A DNA stretch of 35,049 nt from Mycobacterium sp. (lineage in GTDB: Bacteria > Actinomycetota > Actinomycetes > Mycobacteriales > Mycobacteriaceae), in the NCBI GenBank assembly GCA_025963385.1, contig JAOPUT010000111.1, positions 1-35,049 on the forward strand, in the 5' to 3' direction. How positions within the stretch are numbered: position 1 is the first letter of the stretch; each line of letters starts with the position of its first letter. The notes beneath the pieces were generated by a model. That model saw only the letters and a program-made list of their open reading frames with translations, did no database searches and was not told the DNA's origin. This document shows positions 26,053 through 32,525 of the stretch, piece after piece. Made by a program: the position numbers and the translations under genes.

Positions 26053-26421
26053 ATGATCGAGGTTCTTCAGGACATGCCGCCGGGAGTGACGGGCATTCGC
26101 GTGTCGGGTCGGCTCACGGGTGAGGAGCTGCGTGCGTTCAAGCCGGTGTTGGACGGTCTGGTCGGTGCCGACGAGATCAGGATCGTCGAGGTCATCTCCT
26201 CCGACTACGAGGGCTTCGGGCCCGGCGGATTGGTCGAGGACCTCAAACTCGGCTTCGGCGCCCTCTTCGGGCACCATTCGAAGTTCAAGCGCATCGCCGT
26301 GGTGTCCGACAAGGAATGGGTCGCCCACACCTTGCACGCCCTGGCGTGGATGGTGCCGGGCGAACTGGCCATGTTCGGGCTCGACGAGCTCGACCGCGCA
26401 AAGGAGTGGGCCGCAGGCTGA
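26053..26421 (+). CDS. SpoIIAA/STAS-like protein
   Basis: A 122-residue protein of the SpoIIAA-like STAS family (small alpha/beta proteins often seen as single copies in actinobacteria). The pattern is a first strand (TGIRVSGRLTGEELRAFKPVLD), a second strand with IRIVEVISSDYEGF, a helix GLVEDLKLGFGALFGHHSKFKRIAVVSDKEW cut at the strand RIAVVSD, and a final helix LAMFGLDELDRAKEW. The Ser that anti-anti-sigma factors phosphorylate is not evident. GGAAGG lies just before the ATG. It follows the efflux gene by 42 bases and converges with the next gene, 11 bases on. Confidence 0.82.
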   Translation: MIEVLQDMPPGVTGIRVSGRLTGEELRAFKPVLDGLVGADEIRIVEVISSDYEGFGPGGLVEDLKLGFGALFGHHSKFKRIAVVSDKEWVAHTLHALAWMVPGELAMFGLDELDRAKEWAAG

Positions 26422-26432
26422 CCGGATTGCCG

Positions 26433-27530
26433 TCAGCCCCCAACCGCCTGGCATGCCGTCGAGACGAGGTGGTCGACGGCGAGCCCGACGTCGGCGAGAT
26501 CGTGATCGCCCGTCCAGTAGAGGGGCTCCTCCATCGCGAAGGCACGAAGGTACAACGCCCCGAGGGTGGCGAGGTCCTCGACGACCGGGTTGCCGCTGTC
26601 GCGGCCTGCCGCCTCCATGTCGTCGGCGCGCGCGGCCATTACCTGTGCGGCGGCGTCGGCGACCGCACGCTGCGCCGGATTCCACTGGGCGACACCGATG
26701 TTCGGGTCGAGGGCCGACCAGTCCGCGGTCTGCTCCCGCACCGTGGCCTCGCTGGGAACCCAACGCGCGCACGTGGGGTTGGGCTCCGCGAGGAACCGCT
26801 GCACGTCGGCTGGTTCGGCGACCACGGGCTCTGACGGAGGCGGGGCCGGGGGTACGGCAGGAGGTTCGGGCATGGCCGAGATCGACCGGGCCGCCGCGCA
26901 GATCTCCGTGATCGAGTCGAGCGCCGCAAGACTGGTCTGCGCCAGGAAGTCGTCCCTGGGTTCGTAGTTCGGCGACGAGTCGGCGTAGGCACGGCCGTAG
27001 ACGGCGAAGGCGTCGTACAGTTCGCGCATCGCGCGGTGCGGTGTTCGCGCGGCGAGGGTGACGGCGGTGTCGGCGCCGCTGCGCAACGCACTGCCGACCG
27101 CCTCGAATTGGGAGCGGCGGGCCGGTTCCCATCCCGACGCGGGCAGGGCCGGGTCTCGTTGCGCCCAGCCGTTCTTCACGGCGGCGGCGACCGAGGTCTG
27201 GACGTTGTCCCAGGGGCCGCACGTCTCGTCGGAGGTAATGAGTCCGACCGGCCCGGTGTCTGCGGCACTGGCGATGCTCGTCGGTGCGGCGGTGGACGCC
27301 TTCTGGGTGGACCCTGGCGTCGGCTGCGGGGAGTACGGCGCACCTGCGGTGCGCGAGCCCCGCCCGGTCGACACGGCGACGGCACCGACCACCACGATCA
27401 CGGCGAGCACGACCGCAGCGATGATCCACCACAGCCTGCCGCTACGCGGTGGCGACGGCGGCCCGACGGGTACCCAACCCGGAGGATATGCCCCGGCGGA
27501 CTCCGGCGGATCCTGCGGTCGCTGGCTCAT
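26433..27530 (-). CDS. Membrane-anchored protein with two copies of a Cys-bounded domain
   Basis: A 365-residue protein with a Pro-rich cytoplasmic start (1-32), one membrane segment (about 33-56), a Ser/Thr/Pro linker and two similar outer domains. Domain 1 runs from C104 to C211 and domain 2 from C254 to C360, with almost the same length (107 and 106 residues apart). They share aligned landmarks: W107/W257, W122/W271, DP at 126/275, W134/W283 with a following P, and an Ala-rich helix after it. A Pro-rich hinge (PEPPAVPPAPPPSEP) joins them. Each is probably closed by one disulphide. I do not know a named family. Start ATG 27530 has GAGG about 9 bases upstream. Confidence 0.8.
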   Translation of the reverse strand: MSQRPQDPPESAGAYPPGWVPVGPPSPPRSGRLWWIIAAVVLAVIVVVGAVAVSTGRGSRTAGAPYSPQPTPGSTQKASTAAPTSIASAADTGPVGLITSDETCGPWDNVQTSVAAAVKNGWAQRDPALPASGWEPARRSQFEAVGSALRSGADTAVTLAARTPHRAMRELYDAFAVYGRAYADSSPNYEPRDDFLAQTSLAALDSITEICAAARSISAMPEPPAVPPAPPPSEPVVAEPADVQRFLAEPNPTCARWVPSEATVREQTADWSALDPNIGVAQWNPAQRAVADAAAQVMAARADDMEAAGRDSGNPVVEDLATLGALYLRAFAMEEPLYWTGDHDLADVGLAVDHLVSTACQAVGG

Positions 27531-27617
27531 GCGGTTCGCCTCTCGGATTCAGAGGATTTGCTGCAATCGCCGCCTCGCGGGTAGATGCCGATTGCCTCGT
27601 TCGTCGTCGCCATGATA

Positions 27618-27654
27618 GCCCACCGGCGAAATGCCGTTTCGTGGGCTGATTTTC
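27618..27654. terminator. Hairpin with T tract, possible terminator
   Basis: AGCCCAC (27618-27624) pairs with GTGGGCT (27642-27648), with an inner GAAA/TTTC stem, followed on the plus strand by GATTTT. No plus-strand gene ends nearby. It lies between two minus-strand genes, so it may insulate them or be unrelated. Confidence 0.3.
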
Positions 27655-27689
27655 GTCGTTCGTCGGCACGTGCCGCCGGGAGGAATCCC

Positions 27690-27723
27690 CCGCAGGACCG
27701 CACGCTTCGACTGTTTCCTGCGG
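27690..27723 (-). terminator. Hairpin directly after the beta-helix lipoprotein stop
   Basis: CCGCAGGA (27690-27697) and TCCTGCGG (27716-27723) form a perfect 8-bp stem around an 18-base loop, one base past the TAG stop on the minus strand. No T tract follows, so it may act with Rho or only stabilise the 3' end. Confidence 0.35.
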
Positions 27724-27724
27724 C

Positions 27725-29092
27725 CTACTTGGGAGGGGGCGCCTGATACGGCGCCGAGACGAACCAGCCGTCCGTACCGCGGACCGCGTGCCGGATGCTG
27801 CCATCCGCGTCGTCCCGCAACACGGCGATACTGCCCTCCCGCGGCGGTAGAGCGAAGTCGTCGTCACTCGCCGTCACGCGACCGGGTCCCGACAAGAACT
27901 TCGTGGCAAGCCCTTCCACCCCTGCGACCGCAGGCAGGACCGACGTGCCGTCGAGCGACAGCGTCATCGAGAAGGGGCCCGCGCTGGCGTTCAGCACGCC
28001 CTGCGGCTGCACCTGTCCGCCGGAGGCAAGGAATTCGTCGACTTCGAACCCGGTGCTCGTATTGATCACCAGCAGGCCCGAGTCGTCGCCGCGATCGACC
28101 GCCGTGCCGTAGTTGGTCCAGCGGGAACTGCCGAACGTCAACGCGTCCCCCCGCACGAACCGCACCGATACGGCGCCCTTGTCCACCCGGAAGAACCGGC
28201 AGCCGTTCACCGCGACCGCGGCAGGACCCGACTTGTCGTCACCGACCACGAGATCTTCGCCCTTGATCCGTTCGAAGTTGATCCCGTGCAGGGAGATCGA
28301 CCGGGTCTCGTCTCCGAGGATCAGCATGCCGCGACCGCAGCCGGAGAAGTCGCCACCGACCCACTCCATCGCCTCGACGCCGTCCTCGATGCTCACCGCG
28401 GTGTCACTGTTCACCGCGCTGCAATTGCGCAGCCCCAGCGGCGAGGACGGCGCGAACCCGCCGATGGCCGGAAACTGCCAGCCGATCCCTGAGTCGGTCA
28501 CGCTGACGCCGTCGTAACCGCCATCCCACCCCGATTCGTGTTGCACGCCAACGCCGTGGCCGCTGATCAGAAGGTCTCGGACCGAGAACCGGGACGCCAG
28601 CTTGACGCTGAGCGCCACCTGTTCGGGGACCCGCTTGACGGCGCTCAGCGAGAGGCCCGAGATCGCCCAGTCCGAGAGGTACTCGTCGCCCCCGGGTACG
28701 CCGTGTGCCGTGATCGATGCCGCCGTGCCCTCGTTGCGGAGCATGGTGATACCGCGTCCGGCGCCGACGACGTTGACGGCACCCTTCGGCGGAAGTGCCA
28801 TACCGAGGAAGCCGAACTCTCCTCCTGGCAGGATCACGTGCGCGCCCGAGGTGGCCGACTCCGCCATCGCCGCGTTGAGTGCATCGGTGTTCGCCCTGGG
28901 ATCGGCGTCGGTCGCCAACTTGGCGAGCACGCTCCGTGCGACGACGTCGATGCCGACGGGCGTGGCAGGCGACGACTGACACGCGGTGGCGGTGACGGCG
29001 ACCCCGGCCCCCAGGGCCACGGCCGAGGCCGTCAGGAATCCGCGTCGGCCGCGGTCGACACGACCGGAGGGTTCAGCGTCGGCTGCTGTCAC
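27725..29092 (-). CDS. Tat-exported lipoprotein with right-handed beta-helix fold
   Basis: About 455 residues from GTG 29092, which has an excellent ribosome-binding site (AAGGAGG 4 bases upstream); a start at 29122 is less likely. The N-terminus has the twin-arginine motif RRGFLTAS, a hydrophobic core and a lipobox-like VTATAC, so it is probably exported folded and lipid-anchored. Residues 60-300 look like a parallel beta-helix of the pectate-lyase/GH28-like superfamily: ANTDALNAAM, GAHVILPGGEFGF, NVVGAGRGITMLRNEGTAAS, ISGLSLSAV, GHGVGVQHESGWDGGYDGVSVTD cut into repeats with LRNCSAVNSDTAVSIEDG. Proteins of this fold bind or cut polysaccharides; no catalytic residues can be assigned. It is divergent from a membrane glycosyltransferase. 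Confidence 0.8.
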   Translation of the reverse strand: MTAADAEPSGRVDRGRRGFLTASAVALGAGVAVTATACQSSPATPVGIDVVARSVLAKLATDADPRANTDALNAAMAESATSGAHVILPGGEFGFLGMALPPKGAVNVVGAGRGITMLRNEGTAASITAHGVPGGDEYLSDWAISGLSLSAVKRVPEQVALSVKLASRFSVRDLLISGHGVGVQHESGWDGGYDGVSVTDSGIGWQFPAIGGFAPSSPLGLRNCSAVNSDTAVSIEDGVEAMEWVGGDFSGCGRGMLILGDETRSISLHGINFERIKGEDLVVGDDKSGPAAVAVNGCRFFRVDKGAVSVRFVRGDALTFGSSRWTNYGTAVDRGDDSGLLVINTSTGFEVDEFLASGGQVQPQGVLNASAGPFSMTLSLDGTSVLPAVAGVEGLATKFLSGPGRVTASDDDFALPPREGSIAVLRDDADGSIRHAVRGTDGWFVSAPYQAPPPK

Positions 29093-29244
29093 GTGACCTC
29101 CTTCGCAACGGGGTGCAGACATGGCGACTACCCAGTAAATAGCACAGAACCTGCTTTAGTCCATTTGTACAGGCACGACGTCTCAAAGATCACATTGCTC
29201 CACTGAAGTTAGCAAAAACTCATCCGGCGTGTCAGGATCTTGTT

Positions 29245-31149
29245 ATGGGGGGACAACCACTCTTGAGATCCAGCGCGGTCGGGGTCCATCGTCGCGCGGT
29301 GATGCCGAACGATCCCACGCCGACGACCCGCTCCAGGGGCCGCGTCGGCGCCATTCTGTGGCCCGGCATGGCCGCCCTCGCGGTGTGCCTGTTCTGGACT
29401 CTGCTGGAGAGCACCCGCCTCGGTGTGCCCGCGCCCTTCGAAGATGCGGCAATGCTGTTCAGGTACGCCGAGAACCTCGCACACGGGTGGGGCATCACCT
29501 GGAATGCCGGTCAGGCACCCGGTCTCACCGACGGCGCCACCGACCTCGGATTCGTTCTGGCACTTGCACCGCTGACCCTCCTCGGCTTGTCCACCGCCGC
29601 GGCGGCGGTGCTGCTCAACCTCGCCGGGGTCTTCGGCATCGGAGCGCTCTTCGGCGTCCTCAACCAACGACTTTGGCAGCGGTCGCTGCGACTGCCGATA
29701 GCGCTCGCCGCACTCGTCGGCGGTGGGCCCGTGGACAGGTACGTGCTCAGCGGGTTCTCCCCGCCCGTGATGGCGTTCCTTCTGCTCGCTGCCTTCACGG
29801 TCGCGGCGCTGGCTCCGCTCGCACGCACCCGGCGGGCCTCGCTGACGTTGCTCGCCGGCGCAGGTGCCGCCGCCGGGATTGCTGGCTGGTGGCGCCCCGA
29901 GGCCTTCGCCTTCGGACCGCTCGCGGTGTTCTTCGGGCTGCTGCTCACGCGGCGGGCAGGCACGCACCGGACGACCTCGGTCGCGACACTCTGCGCACTG
30001 ATGGTGCCGTTCGGACTGTTCGTCTTCTGGTGGGTCGCACTCCGCATCGACTACTTCGGCCAGTTGCTGCCGACGTCGGCGGTGATGAAGTCGGGTTCGC
30101 TCCACGGCGCGAACGCCCTCTTCTCGCTGCAGTTCTACGGCTCGCTGCTGCTGCCGCTGATGGGTGTCCTGGTCGCCACCATGCTCGGTCGGGGCGCGAC
30201 TCGCAGCTGGTGGATCGGCGCCCTGCTCTTGACCGCGCCACTGATGTGGGCCAATGCCGCTCTGCCGCCGGACTTTTGGAAGAAGGTCGGGCTGACCTTC
30301 GTACCGACCGTCGCCGACGTCGCGACCCTGGCCGTGTTCCTCCCCGTAGTGGTGGCACTCGGCGTCCTGGGGGTGCGGCGGCGCGACGGGTCCTGGCTCC
30401 TCCCGGTGGCGCTCCTGACGTTCTCACTCGCCTGGATCGCGATCGCCACCACCTTGAACTGGTGGGGACGGATGCAGTGGCCGCTGGTCCCGGTGCTCGC
30501 CGCGATCGCTGCGGGACACGCCGTCGCCGCCGGGAACGCACTCTCGCCCGCGCGGGCGGACGACCGGACCGCCCGCGCCAGCCCGACCATCGTGCTGACG
30601 ATGCTCACGTGCATCGGCTTGGTGCCCTTCCACCTACCCGCAGGCAGCTATTTCGAAAGTCCGTTCCAGACGGCAGTTTCGGCGGCCTTGCAGGAAGTCG
30701 ACACGTCGCACGTCCGGGTGGCCACCACGGAGGCCGGGCTCATTCCACTGGCCGTGACGGGTGCTGCGCTCGATACCTACGGGCACAACAATCGCAGTAT
30801 CGCGGCAACGCACGGCGGCAGCCTGACCCGCGAACTGGAGGCGTTCCGGCCCAACGTCCTTGCGGTACACGGACTGCCCCCGGGGTCGGTCCACCTCGAC
30901 GACTGCTCACCAGAGCAACAACGCGGCCCCACCAAGTTCCCCGCGAACTGGTCCGACATGGTCAGGGCGATCTACGACGACGCACAGCGCCACGGCATCG
31001 CGCTGACCCGAATCAGCGAGACGACGCCATGTGAAACCTGGAGTCTGTGGTTGTCCGACGACGTCGAACCCCAGGTGCGAGCGGCCATCATGCACGTCTC
31101 GATGCCGGGTACGGAGCTTGCGGTGAGCGCTCCGCGGCCCGGCGTCTGA
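29245..31149 (+). CDS. Membrane glycosyltransferase, GT-C (AftB-like plan)
   Basis: A 634-residue protein with about ten membrane segments. The first outer loop has an acidic motif and the pattern FEDAAMLFRYAENLAHGWGI followed by TWNAGQAPGLTDG. This is the DDA-x-RYA-x-NL-x-G-x-G-x-x-x-N plan of polyprenyl-phosphate-sugar transferases such as mycobacterial AftB, here with ED in place of DD. A C-terminal outer domain of about 150 residues (TTEAGLIPLAVTGAALDTYG) completes it. It probably adds a sugar from a decaprenyl-phosphate donor to an envelope glycan. The start is ATG 29245, with AGGA about 8 bases upstream; ATG 29302 is an alternative. The DHPS-type aro gene follows but has its own promoter. 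Confidence 0.82.
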   Translation: MGGQPLLRSSAVGVHRRAVMPNDPTPTTRSRGRVGAILWPGMAALAVCLFWTLLESTRLGVPAPFEDAAMLFRYAENLAHGWGITWNAGQAPGLTDGATDLGFVLALAPLTLLGLSTAAAAVLLNLAGVFGIGALFGVLNQRLWQRSLRLPIALAALVGGGPVDRYVLSGFSPPVMAFLLLAAFTVAALAPLARTRRASLTLLAGAGAAAGIAGWWRPEAFAFGPLAVFFGLLLTRRAGTHRTTSVATLCALMVPFGLFVFWWVALRIDYFGQLLPTSAVMKSGSLHGANALFSLQFYGSLLLPLMGVLVATMLGRGATRSWWIGALLLTAPLMWANAALPPDFWKKVGLTFVPTVADVATLAVFLPVVVALGVLGVRRRDGSWLLPVALLTFSLAWIAIATTLNWWGRMQWPLVPVLAAIAAGHAVAAGNALSPARADDRTARASPTIVLTMLTCIGLVPFHLPAGSYFESPFQTAVSAALQEVDTSHVRVATTEAGLIPLAVTGAALDTYGHNNRSIAATHGGSLTRELEAFRPNVLAVHGLPPGSVHLDDCSPEQQRGPTKFPANWSDMVRAIYDDAQRHGIALTRISETTPCETWSLWLSDDVEPQVRAAIMHVSMPGTELAVSAPRPGV

Positions 31150-31168
31150 CGGGCGGACGCCCGGCGAC

Positions 31169-31198
31169 TGGTCAGACGACGAGCCGGCGAGGTATCGT
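31169..31198 (+). promoter_or_regulatory. Predicted promoter of the aro leader and DAHP synthase
   Basis: TGGTCA (31169-31174) and TATCGT (31193-31198) are separated by 18 bases. The expected start of transcription, about 7 bases later, falls at or next to GTG 31206, so the leader peptide mRNA would be leaderless. Confidence 0.5.
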
Positions 31199-31199
31199 T

Positions 31200-31220
31200 C
31201 GTGCCGTGAACATCGGCACG
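31200..31220. promoter_or_regulatory. Palindrome over the transcription start of the aro leader
   Basis: CGTGCCG (31200-31206) and CGGCACG (31214-31220) are perfect 7-bp arms around TGAACAT. It covers the predicted start site and first codons of the leader peptide. It could be a repressor operator or, if transcription starts further upstream, an RNA hairpin over the GTG. Confidence 0.4.
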
Positions 31221-31277
31221 CGCTGCTATTGGCGCTTTATCTCGGCTCCGGGTGGAGCCGCGGATAGGGCGCACTAG
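31206..31277 (+). CDS. Aromatic-amino-acid leader peptide (attenuator uORF)
   Basis: GTG to TAG gives the 23-residue peptide VNIGTRCYWRFISAPGG-AADRAH. Residues 7-11 are Cys-Tyr-Trp-Arg-Phe (TGC TAT TGG CGC TTT): all three aromatic amino acids within five codons, directly before a gene for the first enzyme of their synthesis. The peptide ends inside a region of competing hairpins. The GTG sits about where transcription should start (TATCGT at 31193-31198), so it is probably leaderless. An alternative GAGG 13 bases upstream is too far for a good ribosome-binding site. A stalling ribosome at these codons is the expected sensor. The family is known in principle from trp leaders; an aro attenuator has also been reported in Corynebacterium (from memory). 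Confidence 0.75.
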   Translation: MNIGTRCYWRFISAPGGAADRAH

Positions 31278-31306
31278 AACCAACGCGCGATACGCCACCC
31301 GGAGCC
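31243..31306 (+). promoter_or_regulatory. Competing hairpins of the aro attenuator
   Basis: The same strand can pair two ways. In the short form, CGGCTCC (31243-31249) pairs with GGAGCCG (31254-31260). In the long form, GGCTCCGGGTGG (31244-31255) pairs perfectly over 12 bp with CCACCCGGAGCC (31295-31306). The two forms exclude each other. The first arms lie inside the leader peptide gene, 6 bases after the Phe codon, where a stalled ribosome would mask them. Confidence 0.65.
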
Positions 31307-31307
31307 C

Positions 31308-31340
31308 AGCAGTGACCACATGGTCGCTGCTTTCGTCATT
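31308..31340 (+). terminator. Putative attenuator terminator upstream of DAHP synthase
   Basis: AGCAGTGACC (31308-31317) pairs with GGTCGCTGCT (31322-31331) over 10 bp (one G-U pair) around loop ACAT, followed by the T-rich TTCGTCATT. The 3' arm's CGCTGCT also occurs at 31221-31227, next to the Tyr codon of the leader peptide, and could pair with AGCAGTG instead. A further hairpin, TCAGGGC/GCCCTGA (31341-31347, 31368-31374), lies between this stem and the aro gene's GTG. Confidence 0.6.
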
Positions 31341-31401
31341 TCAGGGCACCGGACAGTCCGCGGGTACGCCCTGAGAACCACTCACAGGAAGCCCGAACAC
31401 C

Positions 31402-32484
31402 GTGACCATCACCAGCCTCGACGTCGACACCGAGAGCACCTCCGACCAACGGATCGTCTCCTTCCGCGCGGTCCCTGCCCCCGATCAGATCCGCGCCGAA
31501 CTCCCTCTCCGCCACGCCGTTTCGGAGAGCATCAGACGCCATCGTGCCGAGATCACCGACATCTTGGCAGGCCGGGATGACCGGCTCCTGGTGATCGTCG
31601 GACCGTGCTCCGTGCACGATCCGGCGGCAGCCCTCGACTACGCGCACCGCCTGGCTCCGCTGGCCGATGCGTACGCCGACCGGCTCAAGATCGTCATGCG
31701 CGTGTACTTCGAGAAACCCCGCACCACGGTCGGCTGGAAGGGACTCATCAACGACCCGGGGATGGATGGCAGCTACGACGTGGAACGCGGGCTGCGCACC
31801 GCCCGCACGCTGCTGCTCGACATCGGCGCGTTGGGTTTGGCGGTCGGCTGCGAGTTCCTCGAACCCACCAGCCCGCCGTACATCGCCGACACGGTGTCCT
31901 GGGGCGCGATCGGCGCCAGGACCACCGAGTCACAGATTCACCGTCAGCTGGCCTCCGGACTGTCGATGCCCGTCGGGTTCAAGAACGGCACCGACGGCAA
32001 CGTGCAACCCGCCATCGACGGCGTGAAGGCTGCAGCGGCGCAACACGTCTTCTTCGGAATCGACGGTTTCGGCCGCGGTGCCATCGTCGAGACCGCCGGC
32101 AACCCCGACTGTCACGTGATCCTGCGCGGTGGCTCGGCGGGCCCCAACCACCACACCGCATCCGTCGCGGACGCGATCGACGGTCTGGTCGCCGCACGAC
32201 TGCCAGGCAACGTCATGATCGACTGCTCGCACGCCAACTCCGGCAAGGACCACGCCCGCCAGGCTCAGGTGGCCCGTGAGATCGCCGCCCGGATCGCGTT
32301 CGGAGAACGCGGCATCAGCGGCCTGATGTTGGAGAGCTTCTTGGTGGCCGGGTCCCAGTCCGTCGACGGACCGCTGGTGTACGGCCAGTCCGTCACCGAC
32401 GAGTGCATGGACTTCGCCACGACCGCCGACGTACTGGCACGCCTGCACGACGCGAAGCGTCAAAGTCTCGACGTGTTGCGGTAG
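31402..32484 (+). CDS. aroG: Class I 3-deoxy-D-arabino-heptulosonate 7-phosphate synthase
   Basis: A 360-residue enzyme that joins phosphoenolpyruvate and erythrose 4-phosphate, the first step of the shikimate pathway. It is of the E. coli AroF/AroG/AroH type (AroI-alpha). Metal ligands line up as C69 (GPCSVHD), H277 (IDCSHANSGKD), E311 (MLESFL) and D333 (SVTDECMD). KPRT (FEKPRTTVGWKG) binds substrate phosphate. GTG 31402 has AGGAAG about 10 bases upstream. The main DAHP synthase of M. tuberculosis is the unrelated class II type, so this class I copy is probably an extra isoenzyme. The 250-bp leader with an aromatic uORF implies attenuation on top of any allosteric control. A hydroxylase gene follows 41 bases on. 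Confidence 0.95.
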   Translation: MTITSLDVDTESTSDQRIVSFRAVPAPDQIRAELPLRHAVSESIRRHRAEITDILAGRDDRLLVIVGPCSVHDPAAALDYAHRLAPLADAYADRLKIVMRVYFEKPRTTVGWKGLINDPGMDGSYDVERGLRTARTLLLDIGALGLAVGCEFLEPTSPPYIADTVSWGAIGARTTESQIHRQLASGLSMPVGFKNGTDGNVQPAIDGVKAAAAQHVFFGIDGFGRGAIVETAGNPDCHVILRGGSAGPNHHTASVADAIDGLVAARLPGNVMIDCSHANSGKDHARQAQVAREIAARIAFGERGISGLMLESFLVAGSQSVDGPLVYGQSVTDECMDFATTADVLARLHDAKRQSLDVLR

Positions 32485-32525
32485 TGGTCCGTAACGTCGA
32501 CGGCCGAGGACGGGAGAAGCCACTG

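Noticed and set aside
26011..27432. Long Arg-rich minus-strand frame
   Set aside because: It runs across two supported genes (STAS-like and duplicated-domain protein) in another frame and has no recognisable domain.
29229..31034. Long Arg-rich plus-strand frame
   Set aside because: It overlaps the GT-C gene out of frame; the competing frame has clear membrane helices and a family motif.
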